A stretch of 64,000 nucleotides of DNA from Streptomyces sp. yr375 (GTDB lineage Bacteria > Actinomycetota > Actinomycetes > Streptomycetales > Streptomycetaceae), in assembly GCF_900110755.1 (NCBI RefSeq), contig NZ_FOFF01000012.1, forward strand, positions 62,001 through 126,000, read 5' to 3'. The notes under the pieces are model-generated. The model was not told where the DNA came from. It made no database searches and saw only the letters and a program-made list of their open reading frames with translations. Positions 23,833-31,989 of this stretch are shown here, one piece after another (the stretch's first letter is position 1; each line of letters opens with the position of its first letter). A program made the translations under genes and the position numbers.

Positions 23833-24285
23833 GTGCTGAACGATCTCGACGAACGCATCGTGCACGCCCTCGCCGAGGACGCCCGCCGCTCCTACGCCGA
23901 CATCGGGCAACAGGTCGGCCTGTCCGCGCCCGCCGTGAAACGCCGCGTGGACCGGCTGCGGGCCACCGGCGCCATCACCGGCTTCACCGTCCGCGTCGAT
24001 CCGGCGGCCCTCGGCTGGGAGACCGAGGGGTTCGTCGAGATCTACTGCCGGCGCAACACCTCCCCGGAGACCATCCAACGGGGCCTGGAGCGCTACCAGG
24101 AGGTCGTGGCCGCGTCCACCGTCACCGGCGAGGCGGACGCCGTCGCCCAGGTCTTCGCCGCCGACATGCGCCACTTCGAGCGCGTCCTGGAACGCATCGC
24201 GGGGGAGTCGTTCGTGGAACGCACCAAGTCGGTCCTGGTGCTGTCGCCCCTGCTGCGCCGCTTCTCCTCGGGCTCACCGACCTGA
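23833..24285 (+). CDS. Lrp/AsnC-family transcriptional regulator, probable regulator of the basic-amino-acid catabolic cluster
   Basis: This 150-residue protein has an N-terminal winged HTH (LNDLDERIVHALAEDARRSYADIGQQVGLSAPAVKRRVDRLRATGAITGF). It also has a C-terminal RAM/ACT-like ligand-binding domain (VTGEADAVAQVFAADMRHFERVLERI). Lrp/AsnC proteins bind amino acids and form octameric rings on DNA. It sits at the head of a four-gene same-strand group ending in the DavB-like monooxygenase. Lysine or arginine is therefore a plausible effector. Confidence 0.88.
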   Translation: MLNDLDERIVHALAEDARRSYADIGQQVGLSAPAVKRRVDRLRATGAITGFTVRVDPAALGWETEGFVEIYCRRNTSPETIQRGLERYQEVVAASTVTGEADAVAQVFAADMRHFERVLERIAGESFVERTKSVLVLSPLLRRFSSGSPT

Positions 24286-24431
24286 CCCGAGCGGTACCGG
24301 CCCGACCGGTGCGCATCGGCCGTCCGGCGGCTACCCTCGGTCGCATGACCTGGCGACATTGATCCCTCACCGGCCCCGACACCCGTCGACTGACCGCCAC
24401 GCTGTACGCGTACGCGTTCCTCGACGAGTTC

Positions 24432-25544
24432 GTGCTGCTCTACCCGGTGTACGCGCTGCTGTTCGCGGACCGAGGCCTGTCGGTCGGGCAGATCTCCTCC
24501 CTCTTCGTCCTGTGGTCGCTGACCGGCGTCCTGCTGGAGATCCCCTCCGGCGCCTGGGCCGACGCCGTCTCCCGCAGGCTGCTGCTGTGGATCGGCCCGC
24601 TGCTCGGCGCGGCCGGCTTCGCGCTGTGGGTGCTCGTCCCGTCGTACTGGGCCTTCGCGGCCGGCTTCGTCCTGTGGGGTGCGCGCGGCGCGCTGAGCTC
24701 CGGCGCCCTGGAGGCGCTGGTGTACGAGGAGCTGGACCGGGTCGGCGCGGCGGACCGGTACGCCCGGGTCATGGGCCGCGCGCACGCGGTGGGCCAGGCG
24801 GCCGTCATGTCGGCGACGGGCCTGGCCGGGCCGGTCTTCGCGGCCGGCGGCTACCCGGCCGTCGGCGCGGCCAGCGTGCTGGCGTGCCTGCTCTGCGCCG
24901 CCGCGGCGACCCGCTTCCCCGAGCACCGCACCCCGGCCGCCGAGCGCCACGAAAGCTGGGCCGCCACACTGCGCGCCGGACTCGCCGACGTCCACCGGGA
25001 CCGGCGCGTGCTGGGCGCCGTGCTGCTGGTCCCGGCCGTCACGGCGGTGTGGGGCGCGCTCGACGAGTACACCTCGCTGCTGGTCAGGGAGACCGGCGTA
25101 CCGGACGCCGCCGTCCCCTACCTGCTGATGGTGATCTGGGCCGGCGTCACGGCCGGCAGCTTGTTGTCCGGGCGGGCCGAGCGCCTCGGCGGCACCGGCC
25201 TCGCCGCGCTCCTCGCGGGCGCCGCGCTCGCCCTGGCGGCCGGCGCGCTGACGGAGCGGCCGGCCGGTGTCGTCCTCGTCGCCCTCGCCTTCGGCGGCTT
25301 CCAACTGGCGACCGTCCTGGCCGACGTCCGGCTCCAGCAGCGCATCGAGGGCACCGGCCGGGCCACCGTCACCTCCGTCGCGGGCCTGGGCACCGAGCTG
25401 CTGACCATCGCGGTCTACGGCGCGTACGGCGTCCTCGGCTCGTCCTTCGCCCATGGCACCGTCTTCGCGGTGTGCGCGGTGCCGTACCTGGTGACGGCGC
25501 TGGCGGTCGTACGGAGAGGGCGAGGGGGAGGGCGGCGAGGGTGA
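24432..25544 (+). CDS. MFS transporter, N-terminus interrupted by an in-frame TGA
   Basis: This is an 11-12-helix major facilitator protein (FLDEFVLLYPVYALLFADRGLSVGQISSLF..., DAVSRRLLLWIGPLLGAAGF; no known substrate motif). The open frame with an allowed start begins at GTG 24432, inside what should be the first membrane helix. The same frame upstream reads ATG-ACC-TGG-CGA-CAT-TGA (24345-24362) and then runs on open as S-L-T-G-P-D-T-R-R-L-T-A-T-L-Y-A-Y-A-F-L-D-E. That ATG has a TACCCT -10 element 7 nt upstream, a leaderless arrangement. It therefore looks like the original start, with CGA changed to TGA. The gene may be a pseudogene or produce a shortened protein. Uptake or export of the catabolic substrate is the likely role. 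Confidence 0.75.
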   Translation: MLLYPVYALLFADRGLSVGQISSLFVLWSLTGVLLEIPSGAWADAVSRRLLLWIGPLLGAAGFALWVLVPSYWAFAAGFVLWGARGALSSGALEALVYEELDRVGAADRYARVMGRAHAVGQAAVMSATGLAGPVFAAGGYPAVGAASVLACLLCAAAATRFPEHRTPAAERHESWAATLRAGLADVHRDRRVLGAVLLVPAVTAVWGALDEYTSLLVRETGVPDAAVPYLLMVIWAGVTAGSLLSGRAERLGGTGLAALLAGAALALAAGALTERPAGVVLVALAFGGFQLATVLADVRLQQRIEGTGRATVTSVAGLGTELLTIAVYGAYGVLGSSFAHGTVFAVCAVPYLVTALAVVRRGRGGGRRG

Positions 25545-25556
25545 GGGGGAGGGGCG

Positions 25557-25615
25557 CGCAACGAATCGCCGTTGCACCCCCGGCGCACGCAACGAACCGC
25601 TCACCGGCGCGCAAC
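25557..25615. promoter_or_regulatory. Cluster of CGCAAC/GTTGC half-sites upstream of the amidase gene
   Basis: CGCAAC occurs at 25557-25562, 25588-25593 and 25610-25615, with the inverted GTTGCA at 25571-25576. The last two are spaced 22 bp apart, two helical turns, on the same strand. The array lies 118-176 nt upstream of the amidase start. It shares its half-site with the region upstream of the Lrp/AsnC gene, as expected for a multi-site Lrp operator. Confidence 0.5.
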
Positions 25616-25667
25616 GGCTCCTCCTTGTCCGCCGCGCGCGGTCGACCGTACCGTCTATCTGGCCCCC

Positions 25668-25697
25668 GGAAGGTTCCTCGGAAGGTTCCCCGGAAGG
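25668..25697. repeat. Short direct repeats GGAAGGTTCC before the amidase
   Basis: GGAAGGTTCC occurs at 25668-25677 and 25680-25689, followed by GGAAGG at 25692, giving a 12-bp period. Each full unit is also nearly self-complementary. It lies 44 nt before the amidase ATG, in the leader or promoter. Confidence 0.6.
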
Positions 25698-25732
25698 GCC
25701 CCCGAACCCCCTCGTACCGGTGAGGATCACGC

Positions 25733-26521
25733 ATGCGCACCGCCCTGCTCCAGAGCTCGGGCCGCCCCGGCTCCGTCGTCGAGAACCTCAAGGTCCTCGA
25801 CGAGGCCGCCGCCCGGGCCGCCGCCACGGGCGCCGGGCTCCTGGTCGCGCCGGAGCTGTTCCTCACCGGGTACGCGATCGGCGACGACGTCGCCCGTCTC
25901 GCCGAGCCCGCCGACGGGGACTCCGCGGACGCGATCGCCGAACTCGCCGGCCGGCACGGGCTGGCCGTCGCGTACGGCTACCCGGAGCGCGCCGGCGACG
26001 CGGTGTACAACGCGGCCCAGCTCATCGGCGCGGACGGCACCCGACTGGCCAACTACCGCAAGACCCACCTCTTCGGCTGCTTCGAGCACGACCACTTCCA
26101 CCCGGGCGACCAGCCGGTCGTCCAGGCCGAGTTGAACGGCCTCACCGTCGGCCTGATGATCTGCTACGACGTCGAGTTCCCGGAGAACGTCCGCGCCCAC
26201 GCCCTGGCCGGCACCGACCTCCTCGTCGTGCCGACCGCGCAGATGCACCCCTTCCAGTTCGTCGCCGAGTCGATGATCCCGGTGCGCGCCTTCGAGAACC
26301 AGATGTATGTCGCGTACGTCAACCGGGTCGGCCGGGAAGGGGAGTTCGAGTTCGTCGGGCTGTCCACCCTGGCCGGTCCCGACGGGGTCGCGCGGGCCCG
26401 CGCCGGACGCGGCGAGGAACTGCTCTTCGCCGACGCCGACCCCGTCACCCTCGCCGCCTCCCGCGAGGCGAACCCGTACCTGAAGGACCGCCGCCCGGGC
26501 CTGTACGGCTCCCTGGTCTGA
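25733..26521 (+). CDS. Carbon-nitrogen hydrolase, DavA-like omega-amidase (5-aminopentanamidase / 4-guanidinobutyramide amidase type)
   Basis: This 262-residue nitrilase-superfamily amidase carries the Glu-Lys-Cys triad: Glu in VAPELFLTGY (near residue 43), Lys in NYRKTHLFG (near 110) and Cys in LMICYDVEFPEN (near 144). From memory it resembles P. putida DavA over its whole length and has the same size. DavA hydrolyses the amide made by lysine 2-monooxygenase. Streptomycetes are also known to degrade arginine through 4-guanidinobutyramide. It lies 41 nt before the DavB-like gene on the same strand. Substrate choice (Lys or Arg) cannot be decided from sequence alone. Confidence 0.87.
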   Translation: MRTALLQSSGRPGSVVENLKVLDEAAARAAATGAGLLVAPELFLTGYAIGDDVARLAEPADGDSADAIAELAGRHGLAVAYGYPERAGDAVYNAAQLIGADGTRLANYRKTHLFGCFEHDHFHPGDQPVVQAELNGLTVGLMICYDVEFPENVRAHALAGTDLLVVPTAQMHPFQFVAESMIPVRAFENQMYVAYVNRVGREGEFEFVGLSTLAGPDGVARARAGRGEELLFADADPVTLAASREANPYLKDRRPGLYGSLV

Positions 26522-26562
26522 AGCCCACACGCTCAATTTCCTGTGCAAGGAGTCCGTACCCC

Positions 26563-28263
26563 ATGACGTCCACCGTGCCCAACGCCGTCGAGCACGCAGA
26601 CGAGCGGCACCGGCCGCCGATCACCATGTTCGGCCCGGACTTCCCGTACGCCTACGACGACTTCCTCGGCCATCCGGCGGGGCTCGGCCAGATACCGGCG
26701 ACCGAGCACGGCGCCGAGGTCGCGGTGATCGGCGGCGGGCTGTCCGGCATCGTGGCCGCCTACGAGCTGATGAAGATGGGCCTCAAGCCGGTCGTCTACG
26801 AGGCCGACCGGATCGGCGGGCGGCTGCGGACCGTGGGCTTCGACGGCTGCGACCCCTCCCTCACCGCCGAGATGGGCGCGATGCGCTTCCCGCCGTCCTC
26901 CACGGCCCTCCAGCACTACATCGACCTGGTGGGCCTTGAGACCCGGCCGTTCCCCAACCCCCTTGCCGACGTGACCCCTTCGACCGTCGTCGACCTCAAG
27001 GGCGAGTCGCACTACGCGACCACCGTCGACGACCTGCCGCAGGTCTACCGCGATGTGATGCACGCCTGGAACGCCTGCCTCGAAGAGGGCGCCGACTTCT
27101 CCGACATGAACCGCGCGATGCGCGAGCGGGACGTGCCGCGCATCCGCGAGATCTGGGCGAAGCTCGTCGAGAAGCTCGACAACCAGACCTTCTACGGCTT
27201 CCTCTGCGACTCCGCGGCGTTCAAGTCCTTCCGGCACCGCGAGATCTTCGGCCAGGTCGGCTTCGGCACCGGCGGCTGGGACACCGACTTCCCGAACTCC
27301 ATCCTGGAGATCCTGCGCGTCGTCTACAGCGAGGCCGACGACCACCATCGCGGCATCGTCGGCGGCTCCCAGCAACTCCCGCTGCGGCTCTGGGAACGCG
27401 AGCCCGAGAAACTCGTCCACTGGCCGTACGGCACCTCGCTCGCGAGCCTGCACGAGGGCGGCGAGCCGCGACCGGCCGTGACCCGGCTGCACCGCACCGC
27501 GGGCAACCGGATCACCGTGACGGACGCCGACGGCGACATCCGCACCTACCGGGCGGCCGTCTTCACCGCCCAGTCCTGGATGCTGCTCTCCAAGATCGCC
27601 TGCGACGACTCGCTCTTCCCGATCGACCACTGGACCGCCATCGAGCGCACCCACTACATGGAGTCCAGCAAGCTCTTCGTGCCCGTCGACCGGCCGTTCT
27701 GGCTGGACAAGGACGAGGAGACCGGGCGGGACGTCATGTCGATGACGCTCACCGACCGTATGACGCGCGGGACTTACCTCCTCGACGACGGCCTCGACCG
27801 GCCCGCCGTCATCTGCCTCTCCTACACCTGGTGCGACGACAGCCTCAAGTGGCTGCCGCTGTCCGCGAACGAGCGGATGGAGGTCATGCTGAAGTCGCTC
27901 GGCGAGATCTACCCGAAGGTCGACATCAGGAAGCACGTCATCGGCAACCCGGTGACCGTCTCCTGGGAGAACGAGCCCTACTTCATGGGCGCGTTCAAGG
28001 CCAACCTGCCCGGCCACTACCGCTACCAGCGGCGCCTGTTCACCCACTTCATGCAGGACCGGCTGCCCGAGGACAAGCGGGGCGTGTTCCTCGCCGGCGA
28101 CGACATCTCCTGGACGGCCGGCTGGGCCGAGGGCGCCGTCCAGACCGCGCTGAACGCGGTCTGGGGCGTCATGCACCACTTCGGCGGGACCACCGACGCG
28201 GCCAACCCGGGCCCAGGTGACGTGTACGACGCGATCGCGCCGGTGGAACTCCCCGAGGACTGA
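26563..28263 (+). CDS. FAD-dependent L-amino-acid 2-monooxygenase, DavB-like (lysine or arginine 2-monooxygenase)
   Basis: This 566-residue flavin amine oxidase-fold enzyme oxidatively decarboxylates an L-amino acid to an amide one carbon shorter. Near the N-terminus it has ITMFGPDFPYAYDDFLGHPAGLG, then the FAD Rossmann motif EVAVIGGGLSGIVAAYELMKMG with VVYEADRIGGRLRT. Further on are GQVGFGTGGWDTDFPNS and the C-terminal FAD contact GVFLAGDDISWTAGWAEGAVQTALNAVWG. Length and motifs match P. putida DavB, and the paired amidase supports it. The tryptophan 2-monooxygenase type is less likely because the N-terminal block is DavB-specific. AAGGAG precedes the ATG at 26563. Confidence 0.87.
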   Translation: MTSTVPNAVEHADERHRPPITMFGPDFPYAYDDFLGHPAGLGQIPATEHGAEVAVIGGGLSGIVAAYELMKMGLKPVVYEADRIGGRLRTVGFDGCDPSLTAEMGAMRFPPSSTALQHYIDLVGLETRPFPNPLADVTPSTVVDLKGESHYATTVDDLPQVYRDVMHAWNACLEEGADFSDMNRAMRERDVPRIREIWAKLVEKLDNQTFYGFLCDSAAFKSFRHREIFGQVGFGTGGWDTDFPNSILEILRVVYSEADDHHRGIVGGSQQLPLRLWEREPEKLVHWPYGTSLASLHEGGEPRPAVTRLHRTAGNRITVTDADGDIRTYRAAVFTAQSWMLLSKIACDDSLFPIDHWTAIERTHYMESSKLFVPVDRPFWLDKDEETGRDVMSMTLTDRMTRGTYLLDDGLDRPAVICLSYTWCDDSLKWLPLSANERMEVMLKSLGEIYPKVDIRKHVIGNPVTVSWENEPYFMGAFKANLPGHYRYQRRLFTHFMQDRLPEDKRGVFLAGDDISWTAGWAEGAVQTALNAVWGVMHHFGGTTDAANPGPGDVYDAIAPVELPED

Positions 28264-28265
28264 GG

Positions 28266-28985
28266 TCAGTTCGGGAGCGGGGTGAGCATCATGCGGCCCG
28301 CGAAGCCGACGGCCGTGTCGAGCCGCTCGGTGAACTCCTCGGCGACGTCGGGGAGTCGGCGCAGCGCCCACAGCGCCCGGGCCGCCGTCCAGGTGGCGTC
28401 CCGGGCCCGCTCCAGGCTCCAGGAGCCGAGCAGGTGGGTGAGGGGGTCGGCGATCTGCAACAGGTCGGGGCCCGGCATCAGTTCCTCGCGGATGCGTTCC
28501 TCCAGCGAGACGAGAAGATCGCCGACGCGGTCGAACTCGTCCTCCAGATCGGCCGGTTCGCAGCCGAGGCTACGACAGGCGTCCACCACGGCGAGCGCGA
28601 GGTCGTGCCCGATGTGCGCGTTGATGCCCGCGAGGGCGAACTGGAGTGGTCGTACGCCGGGATGGCGGCGAAACTGCAGCAGCGGGCGCCAGCAGGCCGG
28701 TGCGCGCCGGCCGCCCGGCACCGGGTCCACGGCGTCCAAGTAGCGCTGTGCGAACCGCACGTCCAGCGTGACGGCGGCCCGCGCGTCCGGGAACCGGCCG
28801 GTGTCGATGCGCCGGTCCACCTCCCGGGTCACCGCCAGGTAGACCCGGTTGAAGACCGCGACCCCGTCGAAGGGCGGCAGCGTCGCGTCGAGGGCGTACA
28901 TCCGGGCGAGCACATCGTCGACGCTCGTACCGACCGGGCGGACGCCGGTCTCGACGGGAGCGGTGAACTGTTCCGTTTGCGGCAT
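28266..28985 (-). CDS. DUF5995 family protein
   Basis: This 239-residue cytoplasmic protein converges on the monooxygenase gene, with only 2 nt between the stop codons. It has the family features DVLARMYALDATLPPFDGVAVFNRVYLAVTREV and LQFALAGINAHIGHDLALAVVDAC, where the NAHIxHDL histidines could bind metal. No biochemical function is established for the family. It is probably not part of the amino acid cluster, because it is on the opposite strand and has homologues elsewhere in streptomycetes. Confidence 0.85.
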   Translation of the reverse strand: MPQTEQFTAPVETGVRPVGTSVDDVLARMYALDATLPPFDGVAVFNRVYLAVTREVDRRIDTGRFPDARAAVTLDVRFAQRYLDAVDPVPGGRRAPACWRPLLQFRRHPGVRPLQFALAGINAHIGHDLALAVVDACRSLGCEPADLEDEFDRVGDLLVSLEERIREELMPGPDLLQIADPLTHLLGSWSLERARDATWTAARALWALRRLPDVAEEFTERLDTAVGFAGRMMLTPLPN

Positions 28986-29072
28986 GGGGGCAGGGTCGCA
29001 GCCCCGGACCGGTCCGCGGGTCGGCGAGCCCGACGCTTCCCCGGAACGGGGTAACGAGCCCGCCGCGCTCGC

Positions 29073-30452
29073 CTACGCGTCGGCCTCGTCGTAGCTGCTG
29101 GTACCGCCGTCCAGCAGGGGCCGCTGGGTCTTGAGGTGGGCGGGGGCGAAGGCGCGCAGCGCGTGGTAGCCGGTGATGACGACGACCGTACCGAGCGCGA
29201 TGCCGCTCAGCGAGAAGGTGTCGGTGAACTTCATCGTGACGTCGCCGATGCCGATGATGATGCCCGCCGCGGCCGGCACCAGGTTCAGCGGGTTGCGCAG
29301 GTCGACGCCGGCGTTGAGCCAGATCTGCGCGCCGAGCAGGCCGATCATGCCGTAGAGGATGACGGTGATGCCGCCCAGGACGCCCCCGGGGATCGCGGCG
29401 ACGATCGCGCCGAACTTGGGGCACAGGCCGAAGAGGAGGGCGAACCCGGCGGCGGCCCAGTAGGCGGCCGTCGAGTAGACGCGGGTCGCGGCCATCACGC
29501 CGATGTTCTCGGAGTAGGTGGTGTTGGGCGGGCCGCCCAGCGCCGTGGACAGCATCGAGCCGACGCCGTCGGCGGAGATCGCCGTGCCGAGCTTGCCGTC
29601 CAGGTCGTCGCCGGTCATCTCGCCGACCGCCTTGACGTGCCCGGCGTTCTCCGCGACCAGCGCGATGACGACGGGCAGCGCGACCAGGATCGCCGACCAC
29701 TCGAAGGACGGGCCGTGGAAGGCGGGCAGTCCGACCCAGTCGGCGTGAGCGACCCCGGACAGGTCGAGGCGCCAGTGGTCGGTGACCTTGCCGCTCGCGT
29801 CGGCGGAGTGGATCCGGCCGAAGATCCGGTCGAACGCCCACGAGACGGCGTATCCGAAGACGAGGCCGAGGAAGATCGCGATCCGGGACCAGAAACCGCG
29901 CAGACAGACCACCGCCAGCGCGGTGACCAGCATCACCAGCAGGGCCGTCCACTGGTCCTGCGGCCAGTAGGTGGTGGCGGTGACCGGGGCGAGGTTGAAC
30001 CCGATCAGCATCACCACCGCGCCCGTGACGATCGGCGGCATCGCGGCGTGGATGATCCGAGCCCCGAAGCGTTGCACGGCCAGTCCGACGAGGAACAGGG
30101 CGAACCCGACGACGAACACCGCGCCGGTGACCGTGGCGCTCGTCCCGCCCTGCGCCCGGATGACGGCGGCCACGCCCACGAAGGACAGGGAGCACCCGAG
30201 ATAGCTGGGCACCCGGCCACGGGTCGCGAGCAGGAAGATCACGGTCGCGACGCCGGACATCATGATGGCGAGGTTCGGGTCCAGGCCCATCAGGACGGGC
30301 GCCACGAAACTCGCCCCGAACATCGCCACCACATGCTGCGCGCCGAGCCCGGCGGTACGCGGCCAGGAGAGCCGCTCGTCGGGCCGGACCACCGCACCGG
30401 GCGCCGGGGTGCGTCCGTCGCCGTGCAGTTTCCAGCGGACGCCAAGATCCAT
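29073..30452 (-). CDS. NCS2-family nucleobase permease (uracil/xanthine type)
   Basis: This 459-residue, ~14-helix permease imports uracil or xanthine by proton symport. It contains the substrate-binding motifs ALVAENAGHVKAVGEMTGDDL (Glu-Asn in TM8) and GGPPNTTYSENIGVMAATRVYS. An N-terminal AQHVVAMFGASFVAPVLMGLDPN carries the conserved QH. UraA/PyrP-like sequence points to uracil rather than urate. It stands alone, with an 87-nt spacer to the DUF5995 gene. Confidence 0.9.
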   Translation of the reverse strand: MDLGVRWKLHGDGRTPAPGAVVRPDERLSWPRTAGLGAQHVVAMFGASFVAPVLMGLDPNLAIMMSGVATVIFLLATRGRVPSYLGCSLSFVGVAAVIRAQGGTSATVTGAVFVVGFALFLVGLAVQRFGARIIHAAMPPIVTGAVVMLIGFNLAPVTATTYWPQDQWTALLVMLVTALAVVCLRGFWSRIAIFLGLVFGYAVSWAFDRIFGRIHSADASGKVTDHWRLDLSGVAHADWVGLPAFHGPSFEWSAILVALPVVIALVAENAGHVKAVGEMTGDDLDGKLGTAISADGVGSMLSTALGGPPNTTYSENIGVMAATRVYSTAAYWAAAGFALLFGLCPKFGAIVAAIPGGVLGGITVILYGMIGLLGAQIWLNAGVDLRNPLNLVPAAAGIIIGIGDVTMKFTDTFSLSGIALGTVVVITGYHALRAFAPAHLKTQRPLLDGGTSSYDEADA

Positions 30453-30565
30453 GGTGCGGTTTCGCTTTCATCAGGGTTGCGGCTGTCACGATCATTCTCC
30501 CGGCTGTCCGAAAGCCGACCGACCGCTTGCCCCTGCCCGCCGCCGACTCAGGCCCGTGGCCGGGC

Positions 30566-30593
30566 ATCAGGCTCGGGGCGATCAGCCCGGAGG
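30566..30593. repeat. Intergenic copy of a segment of the adjacent MFS gene
   Basis: 28 bases at 30566-30593 repeat 30789-30816, inside the MFS gene, with one mismatch. The flanking 30545-30565 also resembles the MFS stop-codon region at 30614-30636. The 164-nt spacer thus seems partly built from copies of the neighbouring coding sequence. Confidence 0.7.
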
Positions 30594-30616
30594 GTGATCG
30601 ACCGCCCGACGTCGGC

Positions 30617-31831
30617 TCAGGGCCGTGGCCCGGGCACCGTCGCTACCTGCGCGCCGGCCTCGGCCTTCGTGCCCGTCCGCGCGCCGCCGCTGCTCCGCAG
30701 CACGCCCGCGAATGCCATGAGCCCGCATGCCAGCAGCGTCACCACGCCGAATGACACCGTCAGGCTGGTTGCCTGGGCCACTCCGCCGATCAGGCTCGGG
30801 GCGATCAGGCCGGAGGTGTAGGTGATCGTCGCGACGCCCGCGATGGCCTGGCTGGGGCTCGGGCCGCTGTGTCCGGCCGCCGCGAAGCACAGCGGTACGA
30901 CGACCGCGATGCCCAGCCCCATCAGCCCGAACCCGCCCATCGCCACCGCCGGATGCCCCGCGACGACGATCAGCAGCCCGCCGAGCGCGGCCAGCGCACC
31001 GCCCGCCCGGACGGTTCGCACCGCGCCGAACCGGTTCACCACCGCGTCGCCCGCGATCCGGGCAACCGCCATCGTGAACATGAAGCCGGTCGTGCAGGCC
31101 GCCGCCGCCCCCGCCGACGAGCCGAGCTGGTCGCGCAGGTAGACGGCCGACCAGTCCAGGCTGGCACCCTCCGCGAACACCGCGCAGAACCCGACCGCGC
31201 CGATCAGCAGCGCCGAGCGCGGCGGCAGCGCGAACCGCGGCGGCGGCTCCTCGTCCTCGGCCGGCCGCAGGTCCAGCACCCAGCGGCAGGCCAGCAGACC
31301 GAGACCGGTCAGCACGGCCGCCGCCAGCGCGTGGTGCACGCGCGCGTCCGACCCCAGGTGCGCGGCGAGCGTCCCGCCAGCCGAGCCCAGCAGAGCGCCC
31401 GCGCTCCACATGCCGTGCAGCCCCGACATGATCGACCTGCCCAGCAGCCGCTCCACCTCGACGCCGAGCGCGTTCATCGCGACGTCGGACATGCCCGAGG
31501 TCGCGCCGTAGGCGAACATCGCCAGGCACAGCGTGAGCAGGTTCGGGGCGAGGGCGGGCAGCGTCAGCGCCAGCGTCCACAGCGCGAGCAGGCCGCGCAG
31601 GGCCGCCCGGCTGCCGTAGCGATGGGTGACCGAGCCGGCCAGCGGCATCGCGCAGGCCGCCCCGAACGCCGTGAAGGCGAGCGCGAACCCGAGCTGGCCG
31701 GTGGACACGCCGGCGTGGTCCTGGATCCACGGCACGCGGGTGGCGAACGAACCGGTGACCGCGCCGTGCACGGTGAACACGGCCGCCACGGCATACCGGG
31801 CGCGCCTTACCTCCGTCGGTGCGTGGCTCAC
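30617..31831 (-). CDS. MFS transporter (YbjJ/FucP-like), divergent from a ROK regulator
   Basis: This 404-residue, 12-helix transporter starts VRRARYAVAAVFTVHGAVTGSFATRVPWIQDHAG, a pattern of the YbjJ-type MFS subgroup. Repeated GS.TH.YGSR loops and a central hydrophilic loop (RPAEDEEPPPRFALPPRSA) follow. I chose the GTG at 31831, which has GGAG 8 nt upstream; the ATG at 31849 is an alternative. Shared intergenic DNA with a ROK regulator suggests a sugar or sugar-derived substrate. Confidence 0.85.
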   Translation of the reverse strand: MSHAPTEVRRARYAVAAVFTVHGAVTGSFATRVPWIQDHAGVSTGQLGFALAFTAFGAACAMPLAGSVTHRYGSRAALRGLLALWTLALTLPALAPNLLTLCLAMFAYGATSGMSDVAMNALGVEVERLLGRSIMSGLHGMWSAGALLGSAGGTLAAHLGSDARVHHALAAAVLTGLGLLACRWVLDLRPAEDEEPPPRFALPPRSALLIGAVGFCAVFAEGASLDWSAVYLRDQLGSSAGAAAACTTGFMFTMAVARIAGDAVVNRFGAVRTVRAGGALAALGGLLIVVAGHPAVAMGGFGLMGLGIAVVVPLCFAAAGHSGPSPSQAIAGVATITYTSGLIAPSLIGGVAQATSLTVSFGVVTLLACGLMAFAGVLRSSGGARTGTKAEAGAQVATVPGPRP

Positions 31832-31900
31832 CTCACCCACTCCGCCCATTCTCCCGCCCCCTCCGACTCCGTGCCGCGCCGTCGCGCCGCCGCCGTAAAC

Positions 31901-31921
31901 TATCAGGAACCCTGCCTGATA
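31901..31921. promoter_or_regulatory. Inverted repeat TATCAGG-N7-CCTGATA between the MFS and ROK genes
   Basis: A perfect 7-bp inverted repeat has a 7-nt spacer, in the AT-richest stretch of the divergent region. A plausible -10 for the ROK gene (TAAATA, 31919-31924) overlaps its right arm. This is the expected layout for a ROK operator controlling both genes. Confidence 0.6.
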
Positions 31922-31989
31922 AATAGGGGGCGTCGAGGGCGTCTCGACGGCCGCCAGGCGCCCTCGACCGCCGTGGGAGGATTCCCGCC

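Noticed and set aside
26563..28263. Tryptophan 2-monooxygenase (IaaM) of an auxin pathway
   Set aside because: The N-terminal block ITMFGPDFPYAYDD and the partner amidase type match DavB/DavA rather than IaaM/IaaH.
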